From positions 6,280,001 through 6,344,000 of the forward strand of contig NC_016935.1 of NCBI RefSeq assembly GCF_000250655.1: a stretch of 64,000 nt of DNA. Reading direction: 5' to 3'. This document shows positions 28,735 through 36,327 of the stretch, piece after piece; within the stretch, counting starts at the first letter, position 1; every line of letters starts with the position of its first letter. Below the pieces are notes generated by a model, which saw nothing but the letters and a program-made list of their open reading frames with translations, was not told where the DNA came from and searched no databases. This DNA comes from Paenibacillus mucilaginosus 3016. Lineage in GTDB: Bacteria; Bacillota; Bacilli; Paenibacillales; NBRC-103111. The position numbers and the translations under genes were made by a program.

Positions 28735-28767
28735 AAAAAAAGAGAGCCCTTCCGGCTCTCTTTTTTT
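28735..28767. terminator. Bidirectional terminator, ftsW / asp23-like gene
   Basis: AGAGAGCC and GGCTCTCT form a stem, flanked by seven A on the left and seven T on the right, between two convergent genes. Confidence 0.9.
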
Positions 28768-28778
28768 ATGTATGGCCC

Positions 28779-29171
28779 TTACTTCACCCGGTGCAGCGGG
28801 TCCTCGACCGGTGCCGGCGTCTCCTCATCGCGGAAGGCCACGCCCTCCACCTTCACGTTCACTTCCACCACCGACAGGCCCGTCATGTTCTCTACCGCTT
28901 CCCGCACATTCTCCTGAAGATCGCGGCATACCTCTTGAATCTTGCTGCCGTACGACACGATCACCCGCAGATCGATCGCCGCTTCGACCTGGCCGACTTC
29001 CACCGACACGCCGCGCTGTGCGTTCTTCCCGCTCAGGCGTTTGGCCAGTCCTTCCGAGATGCCTCCCGACATGGCGGCAATCCCCGGCGTCTCCAGTGCA
29101 GCCAGTCCTGCAATGGTCGCCACGACATCATCCGAAATGCGGATCAGACCCGTTTGTAATTCTTCGCTCAA
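28779..29171 (-). CDS. Asp23/Gls24-family envelope stress protein
   Basis: A 130-aa Asp23 (DUF322) protein, similar to B. subtilis YloU/YqhY. It is cytosolic or membrane-associated, linked to envelope or alkaline stress or to lipid synthesis control in the family. It shows IRISDDVVATIAGLAALETPGI, GVSVEVGQVEAAIDLRVIVSYG and VEVNVKVEGVAF. The best start is TTG at 29171 with AAGGAG eight bases upstream; the GTG at 29180 lacks a site. Confidence 0.88.
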   Translation of the reverse strand: MSEELQTGLIRISDDVVATIAGLAALETPGIAAMSGGISEGLAKRLSGKNAQRGVSVEVGQVEAAIDLRVIVSYGSKIQEVCRDLQENVREAVENMTGLSVVEVNVKVEGVAFRDEETPAPVEDPLHRVK

Positions 29172-29285
29172 GAGGATCACTCCTTCAAGGATTATAGCTC
29201 TATTGTAATAAGAAGAGTTGCTGAAAGCAAATGTAACGCGGAAGCGGACAGGTGGTACCCCCGGACAAAGTCTTCCATATTATCA

Positions 29286-29314
29286 TTGGCAACCTGGTGA
29301 AATGTGGGTATATT
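29286..29314 (+). promoter_or_regulatory. Sigma-A promoter of the Ca2+/H+ antiporter gene
   Basis: TTGGCA at 29286-29291 and TATATT at 29309-29314 with a 17-bp spacer, 58 bp before the ATG. Confidence 0.7.
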
Positions 29315-29372
29315 ATTATAGGCCTGAAGCTCGACTTTCAGGGAATACTTTACATTTAGAGGGGGGAATCAC

Positions 29373-30428
29373 ATGATCAAACGCTACGGATTCACCATCG
29401 GTCTGGTACTGAGCTTCCTGCTCAGCGCGGTGGCCCACTACATAGGCGAACCTGCCTTCAGTCCAACGGTGCAATTCTTCATTTCCGCCGTCGCCGTCAT
29501 CTTTGTGGCAGGCTTTCTCGGCAAAGCGACGGAAAGCGTCGCCCACTATGCCGGCGAGCGTCTCGGCGGCTTCCTCAATGCCACCTTCGGGAACGCGGCG
29601 GAGCTGATTATCGCCATCTTCCTGGTCAGGAACGGAGCTTTCGAGGTGGTCAAAGCGAGCATCACCGGTTCGATCATCGGGAACATGCTGCTCGTCTTAG
29701 GGCTGAGCGTGCTGCTAGGCGGTCTCAAATTCAAGGAACAAACCTTCAACGTCAAGCTCGCGGGCCATAATTCTTCGCTCATGCTGCTCGCGGTGATCGC
29801 TCTGTTCATCCCGGCCGCCTTCACCCGAAGCCTGACCACGCTGGAGAATGAAGAGCTCAGCGTCATCGTCTCGGGCATTCTGATTGTCGCCTACCTGCTG
29901 TGGCTGTACTTCTCCATGGTCACCCATAAGAACGAGCTTGCCGACGAAGTCGTCGAGCATGGGGAACCCGCCTGGTCCAAAGGGATGTCGGTGGCCTTTC
30001 TGATTCTCGCTACCGTCATGGTAGCCTTCGAGAGTGAGTGGCTCGTGAGCACCCTGGAGCAGTTCAGTCATCAATTCGGCTTATCCGAACTGTTCGTCGG
30101 CGCCTTCCTGATCGCCATTGTCGGCAACGCGGCCGAACACAGCGCCGCCATTCTGATGGCCCGCAAGAACAAGATGGGGGCGGCGATCGAGATCGCCATC
30201 GGCAGCTCGCTGCAGATCGCCCTGTTCGTAGCCCCGCTGCTCGTGCTGCTGTCCCTGTTCTTCGGCAATCCGATGGACCTCGTGTTCACCACCTATGAGC
30301 TCGTCGCCATAGGCGTGGCGGCGTTCATCGCCTCCTCCATCTCCCGGGACGGCAATACGACCTGGTATGAAGGCGTGCTGCTGCTCGTCGTCTACCTCAT
30401 TATCGGGATCGCCTTCTACCTCGTCTAA
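29373..30428 (+). CDS. Ca2+/H+ antiporter (CaCA family, YfkE/ChaA-like)
   Basis: A 351-aa integral membrane protein with about eleven helices. The two inverted alpha-repeat signatures GNAAELIIAIF (about residue 70) and GNAAEHSAAIL (about 252) define a CAX-type cation/proton exchanger, which expels Ca2+ using the proton gradient. The length is that of B. subtilis YfkE. The ATG at 29373 follows GAGGGGGG. Together with the P-type Ca2+ ATPase at the window start it gives a second calcium export route. Confidence 0.93.
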   Translation: MIKRYGFTIGLVLSFLLSAVAHYIGEPAFSPTVQFFISAVAVIFVAGFLGKATESVAHYAGERLGGFLNATFGNAAELIIAIFLVRNGAFEVVKASITGSIIGNMLLVLGLSVLLGGLKFKEQTFNVKLAGHNSSLMLLAVIALFIPAAFTRSLTTLENEELSVIVSGILIVAYLLWLYFSMVTHKNELADEVVEHGEPAWSKGMSVAFLILATVMVAFESEWLVSTLEQFSHQFGLSELFVGAFLIAIVGNAAEHSAAILMARKNKMGAAIEIAIGSSLQIALFVAPLLVLLSLFFGNPMDLVFTTYELVAIGVAAFIASSISRDGNTTWYEGVLLLVVYLIIGIAFYLV

Positions 30429-30449
30429 CAGCTTCCATAGGGCAACAAA

Positions 30450-30477
30450 AAAGAGTAACCCTGAGGGGTTACTCTTT
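30450..30477. terminator. Shared terminator of the antiporter gene and ylaN
   Basis: AAAGAGTAACCC and GGGTTACTCTTT form a 12-bp stem with a TGAG loop, with A and T runs on either side. The ylaN stop codon (30471-30469) lies inside the stem. Confidence 0.88.
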
Positions 30478-30756
30478 ATTTTGGCTCATGGCCTCATACA
30501 GCGCTGCCAAGTTGCGCTCCAGCTTCACCAGGATCTGTTTGCCGGCGGTTTCCTGAACCAATTCCGCCCGGATGGCAAAATCGATCTCTCTTGACAGGCC
30601 GTAAATCTGCGTATCCAACACCTCTTCATACAGAGGACATTTGCGCGTAGTTAAGTTTTCCATCTGCACTTCGATCAGCTTCTCGATCTTGTCCGCATCT
30701 TCCTGAAGCAGCTGCAGCGCTTTCTGCGACAAGCTGAGCAGCACATCTGACGACAT
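30469..30756 (-). CDS. ylaN: YlaN-family protein
   Basis: A 95-aa YlaN (DUF1507) protein. YlaN binds Fe(II) and interacts with the iron regulator Fur in B. subtilis and is conditionally essential under iron limitation. The family core LQLLQEDADKIEKLIEVQMENL, CPLYEEVLDTQIYGLSREIDFA and KLERNLAALYEA is intact. The ATG at 30756 (MSSDVL) follows GGGGGG; longer upstream frames are noise. Its 3' end overlaps the shared terminator. Confidence 0.92.
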   Translation of the reverse strand: MSSDVLLSLSQKALQLLQEDADKIEKLIEVQMENLTTRKCPLYEEVLDTQIYGLSREIDFAIRAELVQETAGKQILVKLERNLAALYEAMSQNKE

Positions 30757-31232
30757 GATGCTTCCCCCCTGTATACTCCTGAAGCGAAACCCGGCAGCGT
30801 ACCGGCCCGTGTTCGCCCTCCGGTTCTCCCGAAATCCGTGAATGGCTGCATTCACGCTCCATACGTTTAATTTTAGTCGAAACCCGGCGAATACACAAGT
30901 CGTCTGAATAGATATTGCGTCCGCCGCTGCAAGAACGATAGAGAGCCCGGGCCGGGGGGAACCCATGGACATCGGGGTCTGCTCTGCCCGGCTGAATCGG
31001 GCGCATCACCACGGGAAAACCATCGGCATCCGAGAACCGATCCTTGCCGGCAGACCTCCCTTCACCATGGCCGCCCCCCGATGCAAGATAAACAGCTTCG
31101 TCGCCCCCTTTACGGACGATTAGATGATAGAAACGGGCATGTGCGAGTTATACGTTCTGATAGTGAAAAAAGGCACCTCCGCCCGATGCGGAAGTGCCTT
31201 CCTATGTACGCTGAAAACCGGAATCCAGGTGA
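30757..31232. other. Gene-free interval upstream of ylaN
   Basis: 476 bp between two minus-strand genes. Only the terminator of the HPr-like gene (31169-31199) is recognisable. The rest should hold the ylaN promoter, but I cannot pick a convincing -35/-10 pair. Confidence 0.5.
31169..31199 (-). terminator. Terminator of the HPr-like gene
   Basis: On the minus strand AAGGCACTTCCGC pairs with GCGGAGGTGCCTT, followed by TTTTTT, 34 bp after the stop codon. Confidence 0.9.
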
Positions 31233-31481
31233 TTAGTCCTGAATGCTGTTGATCGTCAGACCATGCTTCTGGAATACTTCCGCCATAGCCGCCTTGGCTT
31301 CTTCCGCATCCGGACCATGCACGTGCAGGTCATAATTGCTCGTTGTCAGGAGGGTCGTGAACAGGCCGAGGATGCTCTTCACGTCGATGTACTTGTTATC
31401 GTACTGAAGAACGATAGACGATCTGAATTTATTAGCGGTTTGTGAGATTTCCACAATTGCTGCATTGTTTGCGTTAGCCAT
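31233..31481 (-). CDS. HPr-like protein lacking the active-site histidine
   Basis: An 82-aa HPr-fold protein. The central ANKFRSSIVLQYDNKYIDVKSILGLFTTLL aligns with HPr/Crh, and the serine in VKSILGL sits where HPr Ser46 is phosphorylated by HPrK. The N-terminal strand is missing and the region that should read HARPA is NNAAI, so the PEP-dependent phosphorylation histidine is absent. It cannot carry phosphate from EI. A Crh-like regulatory role with CcpA is possible but inferred. The ATG at 31481 follows GGAGGGA. It is monocistronic with its own terminator. Confidence 0.8.
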   Translation of the reverse strand: MANANNAAIVEISQTANKFRSSIVLQYDNKYIDVKSILGLFTTLLTTSNYDLHVHGPDAEEAKAAMAEVFQKHGLTINSIQD

Positions 31482-31599
31482 ACAAATCCCTCCATGCGTC
31501 GGTTGAATAATCGTCAAATAAATCGCTTTCTTCCTTATGATACCTTGGAAAAGGTTAACATGCAAGGGCAAAAATTCGCCCGCCGGACGCGGGTCCCGG

Positions 31600-32719
31600 C
31601 TATTTCAGATGCTCCGGATTCAGCCCCTCGAGCTCCGGAATCACGAATCTACCATCCTTGCGGATGAGCACATCGTCGAAGTAGATTTCCCCTCCGCCGA
31701 ACTCCGGACGCTGAATGAGCACGAGATCCCAGTGAACCGAGGAACGGTTCCCGTTGTCCGCCTGCTCGTAGGCCTGGCCGGGCGTGAAGTGCAGGCTGCC
31801 GTCAATCTTCTCGTCGAACAGCGTATCCTTCATCGGGTACAGGATATGGGGATTGAAGCCGAGCGAGAACTCCCCGATGTACCTGGCCCCCTCGTCCGTA
31901 TCGAGAATCTGGTTCAGCCGCTTCGTGTCGTTCGCCGTCGCCTCCACGATCCGCCCTTTCTCGAACCGGAACGTGACGTTCTCGAAGGTGACGCCTCCGC
32001 TAACCGACGGCGTGTTGTAAGCGATCGTCCCGTTGACCGAATCCCGCACCGGAGCGGAGTATACCTCACCGTCGGGGATGTTGCGTTTGCCGCAGCATTT
32101 GACCGAGCCGATTCCCTTGATCGAGAAGGAGATGTCCCGTCGCCCCCGGCCCCACGATCCGCACCCGGTCGGTCCGGTTCATCAGCGCCTGCAGCGGATC
32201 CATGGCTAACGACATTTTGGCATAATCCAAATTGCATACGTCAAAGTAGAAGTTCTCGAACTTCGAAGTGCTCATCCCCGCCAGCTGTGCCATGGAAGCG
32301 TTCGGATAGCGCAGCACGACCCACCGGGTCTTTTTGACGCGCTGCTCCAGATGCACCTGTTTGCTGTAAATTTGGGAATACAGCTTCATCTTCTCTTCGG
32401 GCACATCGGACATCTCGCTGACGTTCTCGCCGGCGCGCACCCCGATATAGCAGTTCATGTCCTTCATACGCAGCAGGTCCATCTGCGTCCAGTGTTCGAT
32501 CTGCTCCTGCGTCGCCCCTTTGAGGACGGCCGCGCGGACCGACGGATCGATGAGCTCCACATATGGCACGCCTCCGCGTGCGTACACCTGCTCCACCAGA
32601 CATTTGACCAGCTCGCGCTCGGAGCCGATCATATCGATCAGCACCTTCTCCCCCTTCTGAACATCGAGGGAATACTCCACCAAATTGCGGGCCAGCTGCT
32701 CCAGCCGAGGATCTCGCAT
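31600..32719 (-). CDS. M29-family aminopeptidase (frameshifted in this sequence)
   Basis: A metallo-aminopeptidase of the AmpS/PepS/AmpT family, about 372 aa after correction. The N-terminal half ([45 protein letters not shown]-type segment, ending [10 protein letters not shown]) and the C-terminal half ([57 protein letters not shown]) are in different frames. One surplus G in the run 32138-32136 would explain this: removal reads [13 protein letters not shown]. The ATG at 32719 has AAGGAG ten bases upstream. Probably a sequence error. Confidence 0.87.
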
Positions 32720-32776
32720 CTGCCATCGTCTCCTTTATCCTGTATGATGAAATGAAAATCGATCTACCTGCTTCCC

Positions 32777-33361
32777 TCAATCCGTGCCGCTGTTCGTCCA
32801 CCGCTTGTTAAGATAGCTGCCTGCAGCCAGCAGCAGACCGAATACGGCAAGAAGAACCAGGAGTCTGCCTTTATACTGCGTAAAATGCAAAAGATCATGC
32901 CCGATCAGCGATTCGAGCAGGATCATCGGCGACTTGCCGATCAGCGTGCCGAGAATGAAGTCCCTTGAACGCACGTTCATTACGGCGGCCGCCATGTTGA
33001 TGCCGAAGGAGGGCAGCACCGGCGTCACCCGGGACAGCGTGATGTACAGCAGTCCATGCTTGCCGAGCTTCTCGTTGAAGCGGCCTGCAATACGGTGCTT
33101 CGACAACCGGGCCTGCGCCCATTCCCTGCCGAAGCTGCGGGTGCCGTAGAACGCAAGAATGGCTCCGAGACAGGCGAACACATAATTGACCAGGAACCCC
33201 AGCCAGAACCCGAACAGGAGAACGTTCGCTCCCGCCACGACGACGAACGGCACGAACGGCACGATCGTTTGAAGCAGAATGAGCAGCGCCCCGAACACCT
33301 GTCCGATGAGGCCCAGGGAGCGCAGTGTGTCCGACAGATGCTGTATATCCCACTCACCCAT
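32777..33361 (-). CDS. VTT-domain (TVP38/TMEM64, DedA-like) membrane protein
   Basis: A 194-aa protein with about five hydrophobic segments and the VTT signature FGFWLGFLVNYVFACLGAILAFYGTRSFGREW, then SRVTPVLPSFGINMAAAVMNV. Related YtxB/YdjX-type proteins and DedA proteins have been linked to membrane homeostasis and lipid-carrier recycling. Its specific role is unknown. The ATG at 33361 follows GAGAGGGGG. Confidence 0.85.
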   Translation of the reverse strand: MGEWDIQHLSDTLRSLGLIGQVFGALLILLQTIVPFVPFVVVAGANVLLFGFWLGFLVNYVFACLGAILAFYGTRSFGREWAQARLSKHRIAGRFNEKLGKHGLLYITLSRVTPVLPSFGINMAAAVMNVRSRDFILGTLIGKSPMILLESLIGHDLLHFTQYKGRLLVLLAVFGLLLAAGSYLNKRWTNSGTD

Positions 33362-33472
33362 GCAGCGTCCCCCTCTCCCTCCCTTATTGTACCAAAAATA
33401 TGCGGTCTTCTCGACTCTGCGGAAGGCGTGTCCCCTCCACTTCCCTTTCGCTCAATTTGCCGCTTCCTTTAC

Positions 33473-33502
33473 TTGACACGCACCTACTCTATCTTATAGA
33501 AT
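33473..33502 (+). promoter_or_regulatory. Strong sigma-A promoter of rpsD
   Basis: A consensus TTGACA at 33473-33478 and TAGAAT at 33497-33502 with an 18-bp spacer. Confidence 0.85.
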
Positions 33503-33508
33503 TAGAAG

Positions 33509-33690
33509 TCGAGAATGAGTACTGATCCGCTCAAGTGCGGACTGACTTATTTATGGTGGAAGTCGGTGTCACCCTCTATAGGTTTTGTTGCTGTCGGGAC
33601 CGCGGCTGGGTTCTTCCCGTACAGATGCGCAAAATCGGGCACAAGCTTCACCCGAATCCTAACTTTACTTATAAAGGAGCCCACCATACA
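33509..33690 (+). promoter_or_regulatory. rpsD leader, possible S4 autoregulatory element
   Basis: About 180 nt of untranslated leader separates the promoter from rpsD, with self-complementary blocks (for example GGTGGAAGTCGGTGTCACC). In B. subtilis S4 represses its own gene through its leader, and a similar element is expected here. I did not verify the consensus fold. Confidence 0.4.
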
Positions 33691-34290
33691 ATGTCACGTT
33701 ACACAGGTCCTAAATTCAAACTCTCCCGCCGCCTCGGTATTTCCCTGAGCGGTACCGGCAAAGAACTCAAGCGTCCGTTCCCTCCAGGTCAGCACGGCCC
33801 AGGGCAGCGCAAGAAAATGTCCGGCTACGGCGTACAGCTGCAGGAGAAGCAAAAGCTTCGTCACATGTACGGTCTGAACGAGAAGCAGTTCCGCAACCTG
33901 TTCGACAAGGCTGCGAAAATGCAAGGGATCTCCGGTGAGAACTTCATGTTCCTGCTCGAGAGCCGTCTTGACAACCTCGTATACCGTCTGGGTCTCTCCA
34001 ACTCCCGTGCAGGCGCACGTCAGCTGGTTTCCCACGGTCACGTAACGGTGAACGGCAAGAAAGTCGACATCGCGTCCTACCTGGTTTCCACTGGCGACGT
34101 AATCGGTCTTCGCGAGAAGAGCCGCAACCTGTCCGCAGTGAAGGAAGCTCTCGCGAACCGCAACTACCTGCCGGCTTACCTCGAGTTCAACGAAGCTGCA
34201 GTTGAAGGCAAGTACGTTCGTCTTCCTGAGCGTTCCGAGCTCGCACAAGAGATCGACGAAAAGCAAATCGTCGAGTTCTACAGCCGTTAA
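33691..34290 (+). CDS. rpsD: 30S ribosomal protein S4
   Basis: A 199-aa ribosomal protein S4, primary 16S rRNA binder and translation-fidelity protein. [16 protein letters not shown] opens the protein and no zinc-ligand cysteines are present (C-minus form). The S4 RNA-binding domain ([31 protein letters not shown]) lies at about 90-150, and the end is EFYSR. The codon usage is more biased than in its neighbours, as expected for a highly expressed gene. The start at 33691 has AAAGGAG upstream. It stands alone with its own promoter and terminator. Confidence 0.98.
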   Translation: MSRYTGPKFKLSRRLGISLSGTGKELKRPFPPGQHGPGQRKKMSGYGVQLQEKQKLRHMYGLNEKQFRNLFDKAAKMQGISGENFMFLLESRLDNLVYRLGLSNSRAGARQLVSHGHVTVNGKKVDIASYLVSTGDVIGLREKSRNLSAVKEALANRNYLPAYLEFNEAAVEGKYVRLPERSELAQEIDEKQIVEFYSR

Positions 34291-34304
34291 TCTTCGGCTC
34301 ACCG

Positions 34305-34342
34305 AAACAAGCTGCCCGCTTATGCCGGCAGCTTGTTTTTTT
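34305..34342 (+). terminator. Terminator of rpsD
   Basis: ACAAGCTGCC pairs with GGCAGCTTGT, followed by a seven-T run, 16 bp after the stop. Confidence 0.92.
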
Positions 34343-34421
34343 GTTGGGGCGCCGCTGGGGTGCCGGGCCGGGATATCCGGACATTTTCTTGCGCTGCCCT
34401 GGGCCGTGGTTTCTCCAGCCA

Positions 34422-34476
34422 TAAAAAAGGCAAGCAGCCCGCTCCGCCGGAAATGTCCGGAGAAGCGGGCTGCTTG
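34422..34476 (-). terminator. Terminator of tyrS
   Basis: On the minus strand AAGCAGCCCGCT pairs with AGCGGGCTGCTT, followed by GCCTTTTTT. An inner TCCGG/CCGGC arm extends the loop. Confidence 0.85.
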
Positions 34477-34504
34477 GCATGATGCCGGGGAGGTTCATCC
34501 CCGA

Positions 34505-35770
34505 TTATTGGAACTTCACCAGGTAGTAGTTGCGCTTGCCCCGGCGGATGACGAGGAAGCGGCCTTCGAGGCCGTCGGCGGAACGGACAACCTTATCGAG
34601 CTCCGTCGTCTTGACGCCGTTGATCGAGACGGCGCCGCTCTCCACATCCTGGCGTGCCTGCCGCTTCGAAGGGACCGCCTTCACCTGCACGAGCAGGTCC
34701 AGCAGCGCGATCTCCGCGCCGGCTTCGAGCTCGGTGGAAGGCACATCGCTGAACGCCTGTTCGATCTCGCTGCCGGAAAGGGAGCCCACATCCCCGCTGA
34801 AGAGGACGGTGGAGATGCGGATGGCGCTCTCGGCCGCCTCGGCGCCGTGAACGAGCGTCGTCATCTCTTTGGCAAGCACCCGCTGTGCTTCCCGCTTCTC
34901 CGGCGCTTCCTTCACCTGACGCTCCAGCTCGCCGATCTCATCCGGAGACAGGAACGTGAAGTACTTCAGGAACTTCACGACATCATTGTCGTCCGTGTTG
35001 ATCCAGAACTGGTAGAACTGGTAAGGCGTCGTCTTCTCCGCATTCAGCCACACGGCGCCGCCTTCCGTTTTGCCGAACTTCGAGCCGTCGCTCTTCGTTA
35101 CCAGAGGCACCGTCAAGCCGAAGGCCTGATTGCCGTTCGTCTTCCCGATGAGCTCCAGCCCCGCCGTGATGTTGCCCCATTGGTCGGAGCCGCCGATCTG
35201 CAGGGTGCAGCCCCGCTTCTCATTGAGCTGCTGGAAGTCGTACGCCTGCAGGATCATGTAGCTGAACTCGGTGAAGGAGATCCCCTTCTCGAGACGCGAA
35301 TCCACGGAGTCCTTGGCGAGCATGTAGTTCACGGTGAAGTTCTTGCCTACGTCACGGAGGAAGCCGATGACATTCAGCTCCGACAGCCAGTCGTAGTTGT
35401 TCGCCGTCTGTGCCGGGTTCTTCTGCGCTTCGAAGTCCAGGAACTGCGAAAGCTGGTTTCTCAGCTTCTGCGTCCACTCCTCAACGACTTCCTTCGGGTT
35501 CAGCGTACGCTCGGCCGCCTTGCCGCTAGGGTCGCCGATGAGGCCCGTGCCCCCGCCTACCAGCGCTACCGGAATATGGCCGGCCTGCTGGAAGCGGCGA
35601 AGCACCAGCAGCGGAAGCAGATGTCCGATATGCAGGGAATCCGCCGTCGGGTCGAAGCCCGCGTAGAGCACCACCGGCTCCTCCGCCAGCTTTTTGGCCA
35701 GTCCCTCCCGGTCCGTCACCTGGTTGATCAATCCGCGGAATTCCAAATCGCTCAAAATATCCATTGCCAT
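34505..35770 (-). CDS. tyrS: Tyrosyl-tRNA synthetase
   Basis: A 421-aa class I synthetase charging tRNA-Tyr. YAGFDPTADSLHIGHLLPL holds the HIGH-type motif, GGSDQWGNIT is the tyrosine-site motif, and KFGKTEGG corresponds to KMSKS. A C-terminal S4-like domain (SKRQARQDVESGAVSING) binds tRNA. The start is placed at the ATG at 35770 (MAMDILSDL) with GAGAGGA upstream. Expression is controlled by the T-box leader just upstream. Confidence 0.97.
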   Translation of the reverse strand: MAMDILSDLEFRGLINQVTDREGLAKKLAEEPVVLYAGFDPTADSLHIGHLLPLLVLRRFQQAGHIPVALVGGGTGLIGDPSGKAAERTLNPKEVVEEWTQKLRNQLSQFLDFEAQKNPAQTANNYDWLSELNVIGFLRDVGKNFTVNYMLAKDSVDSRLEKGISFTEFSYMILQAYDFQQLNEKRGCTLQIGGSDQWGNITAGLELIGKTNGNQAFGLTVPLVTKSDGSKFGKTEGGAVWLNAEKTTPYQFYQFWINTDDNDVVKFLKYFTFLSPDEIGELERQVKEAPEKREAQRVLAKEMTTLVHGAEAAESAIRISTVLFSGDVGSLSGSEIEQAFSDVPSTELEAGAEIALLDLLVQVKAVPSKRQARQDVESGAVSINGVKTTELDKVVRSADGLEGRFLVIRRGKRNYYLVKFQ

Positions 35771-35805
35771 TACTGCGTCATCCTCTCTATCTTGATAAAA
35801 ATACA

Positions 35806-36130
35806 AAAAAAAGCCTTCTCCTCCACAAAGGGACGAGAAGGCTCAGCTCGCGGTACCACCCTAATTAAAGCCCTCCTCCCGGCTGCACAGGGGTCTCCCT
35901 GACAGGTCCGGCGGCGGACTTTCACTTCATCATGGATAACGGGCGGTCGGCCCGATCGGAAGCTACGCAAGGGACCCGTGCCATGGCCGGTTCTCCCTCT
36001 TCCCCTCCGCTGCTCCGGACGGTAATTCGGATGTCAGGTCAACTGCCGGCTCGCACCACCCGCCGGCTCTCTGAAAGCTGGGTCCCACTCCTACTGAATC
36101 CTTCACTGCATTTGGCTTATGGAATTATTA
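35806..36130 (-). promoter_or_regulatory. T-box leader of tyrS
   Basis: Stem I includes AGAGAGCCGGCGGGTGGTG, the specifier loop reads GAATTACCGTCCGGAG with Tyr codon UAC at 36024-36022, and the canonical T-box AGGGTGGTACCGCG is at 35862-35849. The terminator AGCCTTCTC / GAGAAGGCT with a long T run is at 35843-35805. The specifier assignment agrees with the downstream gene. Confidence 0.95.
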
Positions 36131-36136
36131 AAACCA

Positions 36137-36166
36137 GTTATACCACAGGCCCAAAAGACTTGTCAA
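36137..36166 (-). promoter_or_regulatory. Promoter of the tyrS T-box transcript
   Basis: On the minus strand TTGACA (36166-36161) and TATAAC (36142-36137) are spaced by 18 bp, directly before the T-box. Confidence 0.85.
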
Positions 36167-36327
36167 ACCCCGCCGGCGTGTGCAAATTCCCCCGGTTCCC
36201 CGCATTATCCCTGAGGGCTTCATCACCGAACCGTCACCGAAGAAGGAGCGGAATCCCATGCCGAACCTTGACGCTTTGTGCTATAATTGTTAAGGAATGT
36301 TTGGGCCAGGCAGGAGGAAGCCGTTTC

